The notes under the pieces: generated by a model | Told to the model about the DNA's origin: nothing | The model's input: the letters and a program-made list of their open reading frames with translations, nothing else | Databases searched by the model: none | Program-made: the position numbers and the translations under genes | In this document: positions 31,233-38,048 of the stretch, one piece after another | How the letters are laid out: each line of letters opens with the position of its first letter | Numbering within the stretch: position 1 is the stretch's first letter | Origin: Natronomicrosphaera sp040876735 | Lineage (GTDB): Bacteria; Planctomycetota; Phycisphaerae; Phycisphaerales; Phycisphaeraceae | Assembly: GCA_040876735.1 (NCBI GenBank) | Contig: JBBDPC010000007.1 | Span: 1-41,646 of the forward strand | Direction of reading: 5' to 3' | DNA length: 41,646 nt

Positions 31233-33995
31233 TCATCGTCGCAAGTCCAACGTCGCCTTGACGGTATTGTCTTCCATCGACTGCTCGAGCTTGAAGCCCA
31301 TCCGCTTGCTGACACGCTGCATCGCAAGGTTGGCAGGCAGGATGTCGGCTTCGAGCACGGCCACGCCTTCGGCGCGGGCAATGGCGATCAGCCGACGCAG
31401 CAGCTCCATGCCCAGCCCCTTGCGCTGGAACGTGTCGGAGACGACCACGGCAAACTCCGCGCGGTCCGTGCCCGGCAGGCGCGTCAGCCGGCCGACGCCG
31501 AGGATCTGACGCTGCTCGCCGTCGCCGTCGCCCGTCTCGCGCCGCTCGGCGACCAGCGCGATCTGCCGGTCGTAGTCGATGAAGCACATCCGCGCCAACC
31601 GCTCATGCGCGACGCGCTGCGCCAACTGCAACGGCTGGAAGTAACGCATGTAAACGCTCTGGTCCGACAGCGTCTCATGGAACCGCACCATCCACGGCTC
31701 GTCCTCCGGCCGAATCGGGCGAAGCAGCAAGGCGCTGCCGTCGCTGGCCTGCCACGGCTCCACGTATTGACCGGGATAGGGGCGGATCACCGGCCGGGGC
31801 AGCGCGGCCTCGTCGGCCTGCGGATCGTGCAGCACCACCCGCGCGTCCAACGCCACCATCCCCTGGGCCGACACGCGCAGCGGGTTGATGTCGATCTCCT
31901 TCACCCACGGCTGCTCCACCACGAACCGGCTGAAGCGCACCAGCAGTTGCTCAAGCGCCGCCAGGTCCACCGCCTTGCGACCGCGAACGCCCTGCAACGC
32001 CGTGTAGATCGTGGTCTGCTCCATCATCCGCCGCGCGAGCGTGCGATTCAACGGCGGCAGCGCCAGCGCCCGGTCGCGGAACAGCTCCACCAACTCGCCG
32101 CCGAGGCCGAACAGAATCACCGGCCCGAACTGCGCATCGAGACTGGAACCGACGATCAACTCGTACGCATGGCCGGCCACCATCGGCTGCACGCTGACGC
32201 CCTGGAAATGCTCGGCCCCCGCCTTGTCGGCGACGGCGTCGCGGATGGCGGCGAAAGCGGTACGGACCGCGCCCGCGTCGGCGAGGTTGAGCTTCACGCC
32301 GCCGACGTCGCTCTTGTGCGTCAGCGTATGCGAGTGCAGCTTGAGCACGGCCGGGTAGCCGAGCAGGTCGGCATGGCGGACCGCTTCGTCGGCTGACTCG
32401 GCGAGGTACGTGTCGAGCACGGGGATGTCGTAGGTCGCCAGCAGCGCCTTGGACTCGAGTTCGCTGAGGATCGCGCGGCCGGCCTGTCGGGCCTGGCGGA
32501 TGATGGCCTGCGCTTCGCGGCGCTGGCGGGCGTCGTCGGCGGGATTGACGTCGTCGCTGAGCGTGGGCGTTTCATAGAGACCGCGGAGGTTGTAGCTGTA
32601 CCGCCACATGTAGTTGAACAGCCGCGCCGCCTGGTCGGGATAGTCAAAGGTGGGGATATCGGCGCGGTTGAGGATCGTGCGGCCGGCGGCGACCATGCCG
32701 GCGCCCATCCAGCTTGCCAGCACCGGCTTGTGGGCGGGCTTGTGGGCGGCGGCGAGTTGCTCGGCGGTGCGGGTGGGGTCCGTCATGGACTGCGGGGTGA
32801 GGATCACCAGCAGGCCGTCGGCGTTGGGGTCGTCGGCGACGATCTGCAGCGCGGCGGCGTAGCGCTGGGGGTCGGCGTCGCCGAGGATGTCGACCGGGTT
32901 GTGGACGCTGGCGTGAGGCGGGAGCAGGTCGGCGAGCTTCTGCTGCGTGGCGGGGTCGAGCATGGCGAGCTGGCCGCCGGCGGTGACCAGCGCATCAGTG
33001 GCGAGCACGCCCGGGCCGCCGGCGTTGGTGAGAATCGCCAGGCGGTTGCCGGCGGGGCGCGGCTGCTTGGCGAGCAGCTCGGCCATGTAAAAGAGGTCGG
33101 AGAGGCGGTCGACGCGGAGCACACCGGTGCGGCGGAAGGCGGCGTCGAGCACGTCATCGGACCCGGCGAGCGAGCCGGTGTGGCTGGCGGCGGCTTGGGC
33201 GGCGGCGTCGGATCGGCCGGCCTTGATGACGATGATCGGCTTGGTCAGCGCCACCTCGCGGGCGGCGGAGAGGAAGGCGGCGGCGTCGCCGATCGATTCC
33301 ATGTAGAGCAGGATGCTGCGGGTGTGCGGGTCGTCGCCGAGGTGGTCGATCAGGTCGCCCCAGCCGACGTCGAGCATCGAGCCGATGGAGGCGAACGCGC
33401 TGAAACCCACCCCCTCCTGCCGAGCCCAGTCGAGCACGGCCGTGCACAGCGCGCCGCTCTGGCTGATGAACGCCACCCGGCCGGGCCGGGCGTGGTCGGC
33501 GGCGAAGGTGGCGTTGAGCCCGGTGTAAGGGTTCATCACCCCCAGGCAGTTGGGGCCGACGATGCGCAGCTTGCCGCGGGCGATGGCCTGGATCTGGCGT
33601 TCGAGTGCGACGCCCGCTTCGCCCGCTTCCTTGAAGCCGGCGGAGATGATGATGGCCGCCTCGACGCCCGCGTCCACGCACTGCTGCACGATGCCGGGCA
33701 CGGTGGCGGCGGGGGTGACGATGACGGCGAGGTCGACCGGCTCGGGCAGGTCGCGCACGGACGGGTAGGCCTTGATCCCCAGCACGCTCGACCGCCTGGG
33801 ATTCACCGGAAAGACCGTGCCGCCGAACGGGCTGGTGACCAGGTTCCAGAGCAACGTTCGGCCGACGCTGCCGGGCGTCTCGGTGGCGCCGACGACGGCG
33901 ATGGCGCGGGGCTGGAAGATGGCCCGCAACGGCAGGGCTTCGGCGGGGAGCACGCTGTTGGCGGGGCCGCAAGGTGTGGTGGTGGTGGAAGGCAT
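31233..33995 (-). CDS. ADP-forming acyl-CoA synthetase fused to a GNAT acetyltransferase (Pat-like)
   Basis: A 920-residue protein. Order of domains: CoA-binding (about 25-145, IAVVGATETPGSVGRTLLW), succinyl-CoA-ligase-like (about 150-310, with FISQSGALCTAVLDW), a hinge, ATP-grasp (about 490-730), and a C-terminal GNAT domain (about 765-920, with QRKGLGMELLRRL). This is the layout of the Pat/PatZ (YfiQ) protein lysine acetyltransferases. SHTGSLAGSD at 271-280 keeps H272, the residue phosphorylated in genuine ADP-forming acetyl-CoA synthetases and reported as lost in the Pat group, so catalysis is possible. An extension upstream to 34256 overlaps the Rrf2 gene and is rejected. Rrf2 lies 56 nt upstream on the same strand. 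Confidence 0.9.
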   Translation of the reverse strand: MPSTTTTPCGPANSVLPAEALPLRAIFQPRAIAVVGATETPGSVGRTLLWNLVTSPFGGTVFPVNPRRSSVLGIKAYPSVRDLPEPVDLAVIVTPAATVPGIVQQCVDAGVEAAIIISAGFKEAGEAGVALERQIQAIARGKLRIVGPNCLGVMNPYTGLNATFAADHARPGRVAFISQSGALCTAVLDWARQEGVGFSAFASIGSMLDVGWGDLIDHLGDDPHTRSILLYMESIGDAAAFLSAAREVALTKPIIVIKAGRSDAAAQAAASHTGSLAGSDDVLDAAFRRTGVLRVDRLSDLFYMAELLAKQPRPAGNRLAILTNAGGPGVLATDALVTAGGQLAMLDPATQQKLADLLPPHASVHNPVDILGDADPQRYAAALQIVADDPNADGLLVILTPQSMTDPTRTAEQLAAAHKPAHKPVLASWMGAGMVAAGRTILNRADIPTFDYPDQAARLFNYMWRYSYNLRGLYETPTLSDDVNPADDARQRREAQAIIRQARQAGRAILSELESKALLATYDIPVLDTYLAESADEAVRHADLLGYPAVLKLHSHTLTHKSDVGGVKLNLADAGAVRTAFAAIRDAVADKAGAEHFQGVSVQPMVAGHAYELIVGSSLDAQFGPVILFGLGGELVELFRDRALALPPLNRTLARRMMEQTTIYTALQGVRGRKAVDLAALEQLLVRFSRFVVEQPWVKEIDINPLRVSAQGMVALDARVVLHDPQADEAALPRPVIRPYPGQYVEPWQASDGSALLLRPIRPEDEPWMVRFHETLSDQSVYMRYFQPLQLAQRVAHERLARMCFIDYDRQIALVAERRETGDGDGEQRQILGVGRLTRLPGTDRAEFAVVVSDTFQRKGLGMELLRRLIAIARAEGVAVLEADILPANLAMQRVSKRMGFKLEQSMEDNTVKATLDLRR

Positions 33996-34051
33996 GGGCG
34001 GGCGTGGTTTCGAGGTTCGCGGGGTAGGGTGAGGTATCCGGGGGTGGTGCT

Positions 34052-34585
34052 TTATTGTTGGTCGGGTGGACGCGGATTGACAGGGCGAATCGGGCCGGGG
34101 CTGCCGTCGCCGTCCTCCTCGGCGTCGTCGGCGAGCGCGTCGAGTCCTTCGCCATGGACGGCCAGCCAGCCGCGTGCCCCGCGTTCGAAGCGGGCGACCT
34201 CGGCCACCGTCAGGTTTCGCAGGTGCTGTTCGATGCGGTCCCGTTCCTGCGTCCACATGTCATGGGCGGGACAGGCCCGTTCGTCGGAGCAGTCGGTCAG
34301 CCCCAGCAGGCAGCGCGGCTGCCAGGCGCGCCCTTCCAGCGCTTCGATGACGTCCATGACGCTGATCTGCTCGGCCGCCCGGGCGAGGGTGAACCCGCCG
34401 CGGTAGCCGCGCTTGGTATGGATCAGGCCCGCCCGGCCCAGGGCGTGAAGGATTTTGGACAGGTAAGGCTTGGGCACGCCGGTCGCCCGGGCGATCTTCT
34501 GCCCACCGCGCCACGCCCCGCCCGGCGGCTCAAGGCAGATCAGGGCCAGGATCGCATACCCCACAGTGTGTGACAGTGCCAGCAT
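34052..34585 (-). CDS. Rrf2-family iron-sulfur transcriptional regulator
   Basis: A 177-residue DNA-binding protein. Residues 1-80 form the winged helix (LSHTVGYAILALICL, KPYLSKILHALGRAGLI, YRGGFTLAR), and C92, C99 and C105 (spacing x6, x5) fit an Fe-S cluster site as in IscR and NsrR. The C-terminus after 150 is acidic and Pro-rich. ATG 34585 has GGGAGC five nt upstream. It heads a five-gene minus-strand run (acyl-CoA synthetase/GNAT, pckG, FNT, DASS) and lies behind a TTGACA-16-TAGGAT promoter. Sensing of redox state, iron or nitric oxide is likely, but the signal and targets are inferred only from position. Confidence 0.9.
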   Translation of the reverse strand: MLALSHTVGYAILALICLEPPGGAWRGGQKIARATGVPKPYLSKILHALGRAGLIHTKRGYRGGFTLARAAEQISVMDVIEALEGRAWQPRCLLGLTDCSDERACPAHDMWTQERDRIEQHLRNLTVAEVARFERGARGWLAVHGEGLDALADDAEEDGDGSPGPIRPVNPRPPDQQ

Positions 34586-34702
34586 GATGCGCTCCCGGCA
34601 GGTCGCGGGCGATCCGCACCGCCCCCGCCGCTTCCAGCCGCCCGCCTGCTGCCGATGCCCCTTCACGCGGTGCTTCCTGCAGCAGACGGCCTGATGATCT
34701 TC

Positions 34703-34730
34703 ATCCTAGTATTCAGGACTTCCCTGTCAA
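34703..34730 (-). promoter_or_regulatory. Sigma-70-type promoter for the Rrf2 gene with overlapping dyads
   Basis: On the minus strand TTGACA (34730-34725) is followed by 16 nt and TAGGAT (34708-34703). The surrounding 70 nt are AT-rich in an otherwise GC-rich window. TATTC/GAATA and CAGG/CCTG inverted pairs overlap the -35 to -10 region and could be an autoregulatory site. Confidence 0.6.
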
Positions 34731-34852
34731 TAGAATAAGTGATAGGTTTATCTTTTTTACGAGGATAGTGGGTTTGCCCCCTGCCTGAGGGGACCCAAGG
34801 GGAAGTCGGCTCTGAAAGGGTGCCCCGGCATGGAGAACTTGGCGATTGCTGC

Positions 34853-34883
34853 TGGACAAGCGGGGGTGGGCGAGGCGTATAGT
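34853..34883 (+). promoter_or_regulatory. Candidate promoter for the FHA gene
   Basis: TGGACA (34853-34858), 19 nt, TATAGT (34878-34883). The gene starts at 34956 with AAGGAA upstream, so this would give a normal leader of about 65 nt. Confidence 0.4.
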
Positions 34884-34955
34884 GCCGCTGACCACACCCT
34901 TCAACAGCCGAGCCGGGTTGCGTGGGCGCGACACGATTCCTGAAAGGAACCGACC

Positions 34956-35342
34956 ATGGCGACGGTGCTGATTCTTGGCGGGCCCGGTGCGGGCGAGTGG
35001 TACTGCGTGCCGGAGAACCGGCCGCTGGTGGTCGGCCAGGACGTGCAGGTCGGGGCCCGGCTGGCGCGGACGGCCGCCGCCGTGCGTCACCTGGAAATCC
35101 GCTGCGATCCGCGCGACGGACGCTACTACGCCCTGGACCTCGGCGCCCCCTCGGGCGTTCACCGCAACGGACGCCGCATCCCCCCCTTCCAGCCGCTGGA
35201 CGATGGCGACTGCCTCGAAGTCGGCGACACCCGCCTGCTGTTCACCCGCCGGGACTTCGCGACCGAAGGGCAGGCCCACGCCTTCCTCAATACACACGCC
35301 GACGACCGACTGCCCGACACGCCGCAACATGAAGCCGTTTAA
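34956..35342 (+). CDS. Small FHA-domain protein
   Basis: A 128-residue protein that is almost entirely one forkhead-associated (phosphothreonine-binding) domain. The conserved SGVHRNGRRI, LDDGDCLEVG and TRLLFTR segments are in FHA order. The usual GR at the first motif and the Ser of S-x-x-H are changed (VGQDVQVG and AAAVRHLEI), so phospho-peptide binding is uncertain. There is no attached kinase, phosphatase or other domain and no Ser/Thr kinase gene nearby. AAGGAA precedes the ATG. The chelatase gene begins 51 nt after the stop, with its own -10-like box. Confidence 0.78.
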   Translation: MATVLILGGPGAGEWYCVPENRPLVVGQDVQVGARLARTAAAVRHLEIRCDPRDGRYYALDLGAPSGVHRNGRRIPPFQPLDDGDCLEVGDTRLLFTRRDFATEGQAHAFLNTHADDRLPDTPQHEAV

Positions 35343-35379
35343 GCCGACGCGGATTTCAACCAGCCCCCGGCGGCGGGCT

Positions 35380-35385
35380 ATCATG
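35380..35385 (+). promoter_or_regulatory. -10-like TATCAT box 8 nt before the CbiX/SirB start
   Basis: TATCAT then eight nucleotides and ATG 35394, with no ribosome-binding site. Fits a short or absent leader. Confidence 0.33.
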
Positions 35386-35393
35386 TAGACATC

Positions 35394-35906
35394 ATGCCTA
35401 CCCCCGCCGAACCCAGCGACCGCACCCGGCCCGGCGACGACGAATTGGCCCACACCGGCATCGTCGTCGTCGACCACGGCTCCCGCCGGGCCGAGTCCAA
35501 CGAGATGCTCGAGGCCTTCGTCGCCATGTTCCGCCAGGCGACGCGCTATCCGATCGTCGAGCCGGCCCACATGGAGCTGGCCGAGCCGTCCATCGCCACC
35601 GCCTTCGCGCGCTGCGTGGCGCGCGGCGCCAGCCGGGTGGTCGTCGCCCCCTACTTTCTCGCCCCGGGCCGGCACTGGAACAAGGACATCCCCGCTCTCG
35701 CCGCCGAGGCCGCCGCGGACCATCCGGGCGTGAGCTACCTGGTCGCCGCGCCGATCGGGCTGCATCCGCTGATGTGCGACCTGATCGCCTCGCGGATCGA
35801 CTACTGCCTCTCCCATGTCGCCGGCCGGGTCGAGGCCTGCGACGTCTGCCGCACCACGGGCAAGTGCCAGTTCCAATCCGCGCCCACCGCTTCCACCAGG
35901 GCCTAA
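35394..35906 (+). CDS. CbiX/SirB-type sirohydrochlorin chelatase
   Basis: A 170-residue class II chelatase that inserts Fe2+ or Co2+ into sirohydrochlorin for siroheme or cobalamin. The catalytic His is in VVDHGSRRAESNEML (H28); MELAEPSIATAF and VVAPYFLAPGRHWNKDIP with the second conserved His are typical of the family. It is a single-domain, CbiX-small-like length. The C-terminus ends in CDVCRTTGKC, a Cys-rich tail that resembles the iron-binding tails of some SirB/CbiX proteins. No other heme or cobalamin gene is in the window. A Cys-cluster YkgJ-like gene follows seven nt after the stop. Confidence 0.88.
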   Translation: MPTPAEPSDRTRPGDDELAHTGIVVVDHGSRRAESNEMLEAFVAMFRQATRYPIVEPAHMELAEPSIATAFARCVARGASRVVVAPYFLAPGRHWNKDIPALAAEAAADHPGVSYLVAAPIGLHPLMCDLIASRIDYCLSHVAGRVEACDVCRTTGKCQFQSAPTASTRA

Positions 35907-35913
35907 CTTCACC

Positions 35914-36480
35914 ATGCCCGACCCCACGCTCGAACATGGCGCCACGCCCTGGCACGCCTGGCGCGACGCCGTCGCCCGGCCCACGGTCGACGCCGCCGTG
36001 CGCGAGCTCTACGCCCGCCTCGACGCCGACGTCGCCCGCCGCGGCCCCACCTGCTGGGTCAGCGGCCGATGCTGCAACTTCGACGCCTTCGACCACCGCC
36101 TCTATGTCACCGGCCTGGAGATCGCCTGGTTCCTCAAGGAAATCTCAGGTGCCGCGTCTTGCGTTTCGAGTTCGCCCAGCCAGGCCACCACCGGCCTGTC
36201 GCTGCCGCAGTTCCACCCGCGTCCCGAACCCCGGGCCCCGAATCCCGATCTCCCCGCATCTTGTCGTTACCAGGTCGACGGCAAGTGCTCGACCCACACG
36301 GTCCGCCCCCTGGGTTGCCGAATCTTCTTCTGCCAGGCCGGCACGGAACAGTGGCAAGGGGAGTTGTATGAAACGTATCTCGACCAACTGCGCGCCCTGC
36401 ACGAACGCGAATCCCTGCCCTACCGCTACCTGGAATGGCGGGCCGGCCTGATCGAGGCCGACGCGGCGATCGGCGGCTGA
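35914..36480 (+). CDS. YkgJ-family cysteine-cluster protein
   Basis: A 188-residue protein of the YkgJ (zinc/iron-chelating) family. C47, C53 and C54 (GPTCWVSGRCCNF) and C117, C125, C135 and C140 (CRYQVDGKCSTHTVRPLGCRIFFC) form the cluster seen in this family, whose function is largely unknown. The segment from about residue 78 to 116 is Ser-, Pro- and Arg-rich and partly encoded by CCCGAA-type repeat words (36223-36250). It replaces the usual short linker. The start at ATG 35914 lies seven nt after the chelatase stop, suggesting joint expression with a metal-handling enzyme. Confidence 0.85.
   Translation: MPDPTLEHGATPWHAWRDAVARPTVDAAVRELYARLDADVARRGPTCWVSGRCCNFDAFDHRLYVTGLEIAWFLKEISGAASCVSSSPSQATTGLSLPQFHPRPEPRAPNPDLPASCRYQVDGKCSTHTVRPLGCRIFFCQAGTEQWQGELYETYLDQLRALHERESLPYRYLEWRAGLIEADAAIGG
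36223..36250 (+). repeat. CCCGAA-type repeat words inside the YkgJ-like coding sequence
   Basis: CCCGAACCCC, GGGCCCCGAATCCCGATC and similar words, the same kind as at 23243-23287, are translated here as PEPRAPNPDLP. This looks like repeat sequence absorbed into a protein linker. Confidence 0.6.
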
Positions 36481-36545
36481 CCCGCACGCGCACCCGGCAC
36501 CCCGGTCTCGCCAGCCGAGCCTGCACAGGGCCATCCGGAGTAGCC

Positions 36546-36767
36546 AGCGTTTCGCGCGGAGGCCGCCAGGAGCGAGGAGAACGCAGAGATGAAATTGATC
36601 CGCATCGGACACCCTTCCCGGATGGTCCCCGCCCCGCTTAGCGACCGCGGCGCAGCCGCCGCTTCGACGCCTTCTCTTATCCGTGTCTATCCGTGCCCCT
36701 CCATGGTTTCAACCTCTGTTGCTTCTCTGCGTTCTCCGCGCTTTTGGCGGCCTCCGCGCGAAACGCT
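36546..36767. repeat. 222-nt MITE-like element with 43-nt inverted ends
   Basis: Ends at 36546-36588 and 36725-36767 match as inverted repeats at 40 of 43 positions, starting AGCGTTTCGCGCGG and ending CGCGCGAAACGCT. The interior, with phrases such as TATCCGTGTCTATCCGTG, encodes no plausible protein, and no flanking duplication is visible. It lies between the YkgJ gene and the PDZ gene and contains a false upstream extension of the latter. Without a transposase it would be non-autonomous. Confidence 0.75.
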
Positions 36768-36843
36768 TTTTCCGGCACCAGAGGCGATCGCCCTGCGGAC
36801 CGGGCTGGGCGCGGCGTGGCCGGGGCGGATACACTTGCGGGTG

Positions 36844-37605
36844 ATGCCCTTGCTTCCCTCCCTGCCGCGAAACGTGCTCACCGCCGGCCTGCTCGGCGTG
36901 ATGCTGTCCATGCCCCTGCTCCCCGGCGCCGCCGTCCAGGCGCAATCGGGCGATCCGGACAAACAACTGCGCGCCCTCGACAGCGAGGACTACCGCGACC
37001 GGCAGGACCAGACCCACCGGCTGCTCGCCGACACGTCCCTGGCCGTGGAAGACCTCGCCGGCCTCATGGACGCCGCCGCCAGCCCCGAGCAGCGCCACCG
37101 CCTGCTCACCGTCGCCCGTCATCACGTTCTGCGCGAGCGACGCGAGCAGATGTTCGACCGTCCCGACCGCGGCTCCCTGGGCATCTCGCACCGCACCATC
37201 GCGCCCGATGACCTGCCCGGCGATACGGGCGGCCACGGCGCGGCGGTCGAAATCGTCCTCACCCTGCCCGGCTTCCCCGCCTACGCCGCGCTCGAAGTCG
37301 GCGACCGCATCGTCGCCGTCGACGACCAGCCGCTTCCACCCGACTTCACCGCCGACCACTTCCGCGAGCTGATCGTGAACTTCCGCAGCGGCGAAACGAT
37401 CAAGCTCACCCTCGACCGCCACGGCGAGCGGATCGACCGCACCATCGAACTCGTCTCCGCCCAGGCCCTGACCGCCATGTACGACCCGACCCGGCTTCAG
37501 CTCCGCCCGCAGTTTGAAGACGACTGGCTCAACGTCCGCCGCCGCCTCCTCGCCGACGCACCGGACCGCGCGCCGCTGCGACTGCCTGCCGACACGGGCG
37601 AGTAG
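36844..37605 (+). CDS. Secreted PDZ-domain protein
   Basis: A 253-residue protein with an N-terminal signal peptide (about 1-33, hydrophobic core LTAGLLGVMLSMPLLPGAA, cleavage likely after VQA). A helical region follows (about 40-110), then a PDZ domain (about 115-205) with FPAYAALEVGDRIVAVDDQPL. No protease catalytic domain is attached, so it may be a binding or scaffold protein of the periplasm. Start ATG 36844 (GTG 36841 in frame next to it) was chosen since the frame further upstream is repeat sequence. The stop codon lies within a following inverted repeat. Confidence 0.78.
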   Translation: MPLLPSLPRNVLTAGLLGVMLSMPLLPGAAVQAQSGDPDKQLRALDSEDYRDRQDQTHRLLADTSLAVEDLAGLMDAAASPEQRHRLLTVARHHVLRERREQMFDRPDRGSLGISHRTIAPDDLPGDTGGHGAAVEIVLTLPGFPAYAALEVGDRIVAVDDQPLPPDFTADHFRELIVNFRSGETIKLTLDRHGERIDRTIELVSAQALTAMYDPTRLQLRPQFEDDWLNVRRRLLADAPDRAPLRLPADTGE

Positions 37606-37688
37606 GGCCCGCGATTCGCGGACCACGTCTTGTCGGACTGCCACGCCTTCCATGGGGTGACCGATGGTCCGCGATTGGCGGACCCTAC
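37602..37688. repeat. Inverted repeat with 24-nt arms containing the PDZ gene stop
   Basis: Arms 37602-37625 and 37665-37688 match at 21 of 24 positions (GTAGGG...GGACCA and its complement). The TAG stop of the PDZ gene is in the left arm. It may act as a terminator, though there is no T-run. Confidence 0.7.
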
Positions 37689-37850
37689 ACCGGCGATCAC
37701 CCCGCGCCGTCGGTGCAACCCCTCCAGACGGGCTTCGCGAAGCACACTTCTTACGTTTTTGCGTGCCCCCGTTTGCGTCCGCAACGGTTATATCATCGCG
37801 TTGACGCACTGCCGGCCTGATCCCGCCGGCCCAACGAGGAGGCGAAACCG
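37689..37850. other. Upstream region of the small membrane protein gene
   Basis: About 160 nt with no gene. It holds some AT-rich sequence (TTACGTTTTTGCG, GGTTATATCATCG) compatible with a promoter, but no -35/-10 pair at normal spacing. Confidence 0.4.
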
Positions 37851-38027
37851 ATGAAGATGACTTTCCACCTCACGGCTTGGGCGTTCGTCGCCCTGATCGT
37901 GCTCTACGCCAGCGTCCATCCCACGCATGGTGTGCTCTACCACAACCCGCTCGCCTGCCTTGGCGTGGGGCTGATCGGGCTTGGCCTCTGCGTGCAGGCG
38001 CGCCAGGCCGTGCGGCTCCGCGCTTGA
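37851..38027 (+). CDS. Small hypothetical membrane protein, 58 residues
   Basis: A short frame with a strong ribosome-binding site (GAGGAGG, eight nt before ATG 37851). The protein starts MKMTFHLTAWAFVALIVLY and has a second hydrophobic segment, LACLGVGLIGLGLCV, then ends with a basic QARQAVRLRA tail. Two membrane passes with a positively charged C-terminus are likely. No family is recognised. It converges on the oxidoreductase gene 21 nt later. Confidence 0.6.
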   Translation: MKMTFHLTAWAFVALIVLYASVHPTHGVLYHNPLACLGVGLIGLGLCVQARQAVRLRA

Positions 38028-38048
38028 GCATCAGGCGTTGAAACGCCG

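Noticed and set aside
32730..34406. Open frame of about 558 codons antisense to the acyl-CoA synthetase/GNAT gene
   Set aside because: Low-complexity Gly/Val/Asp/Arg composition, no ribosome-binding site or family motif; shadow of the real gene.
36589..36843. N-terminal extension of the PDZ protein to ATG 36589
   Set aside because: It is translated repeat sequence from the 222-nt element; the signal peptide begins at ATG 36844.
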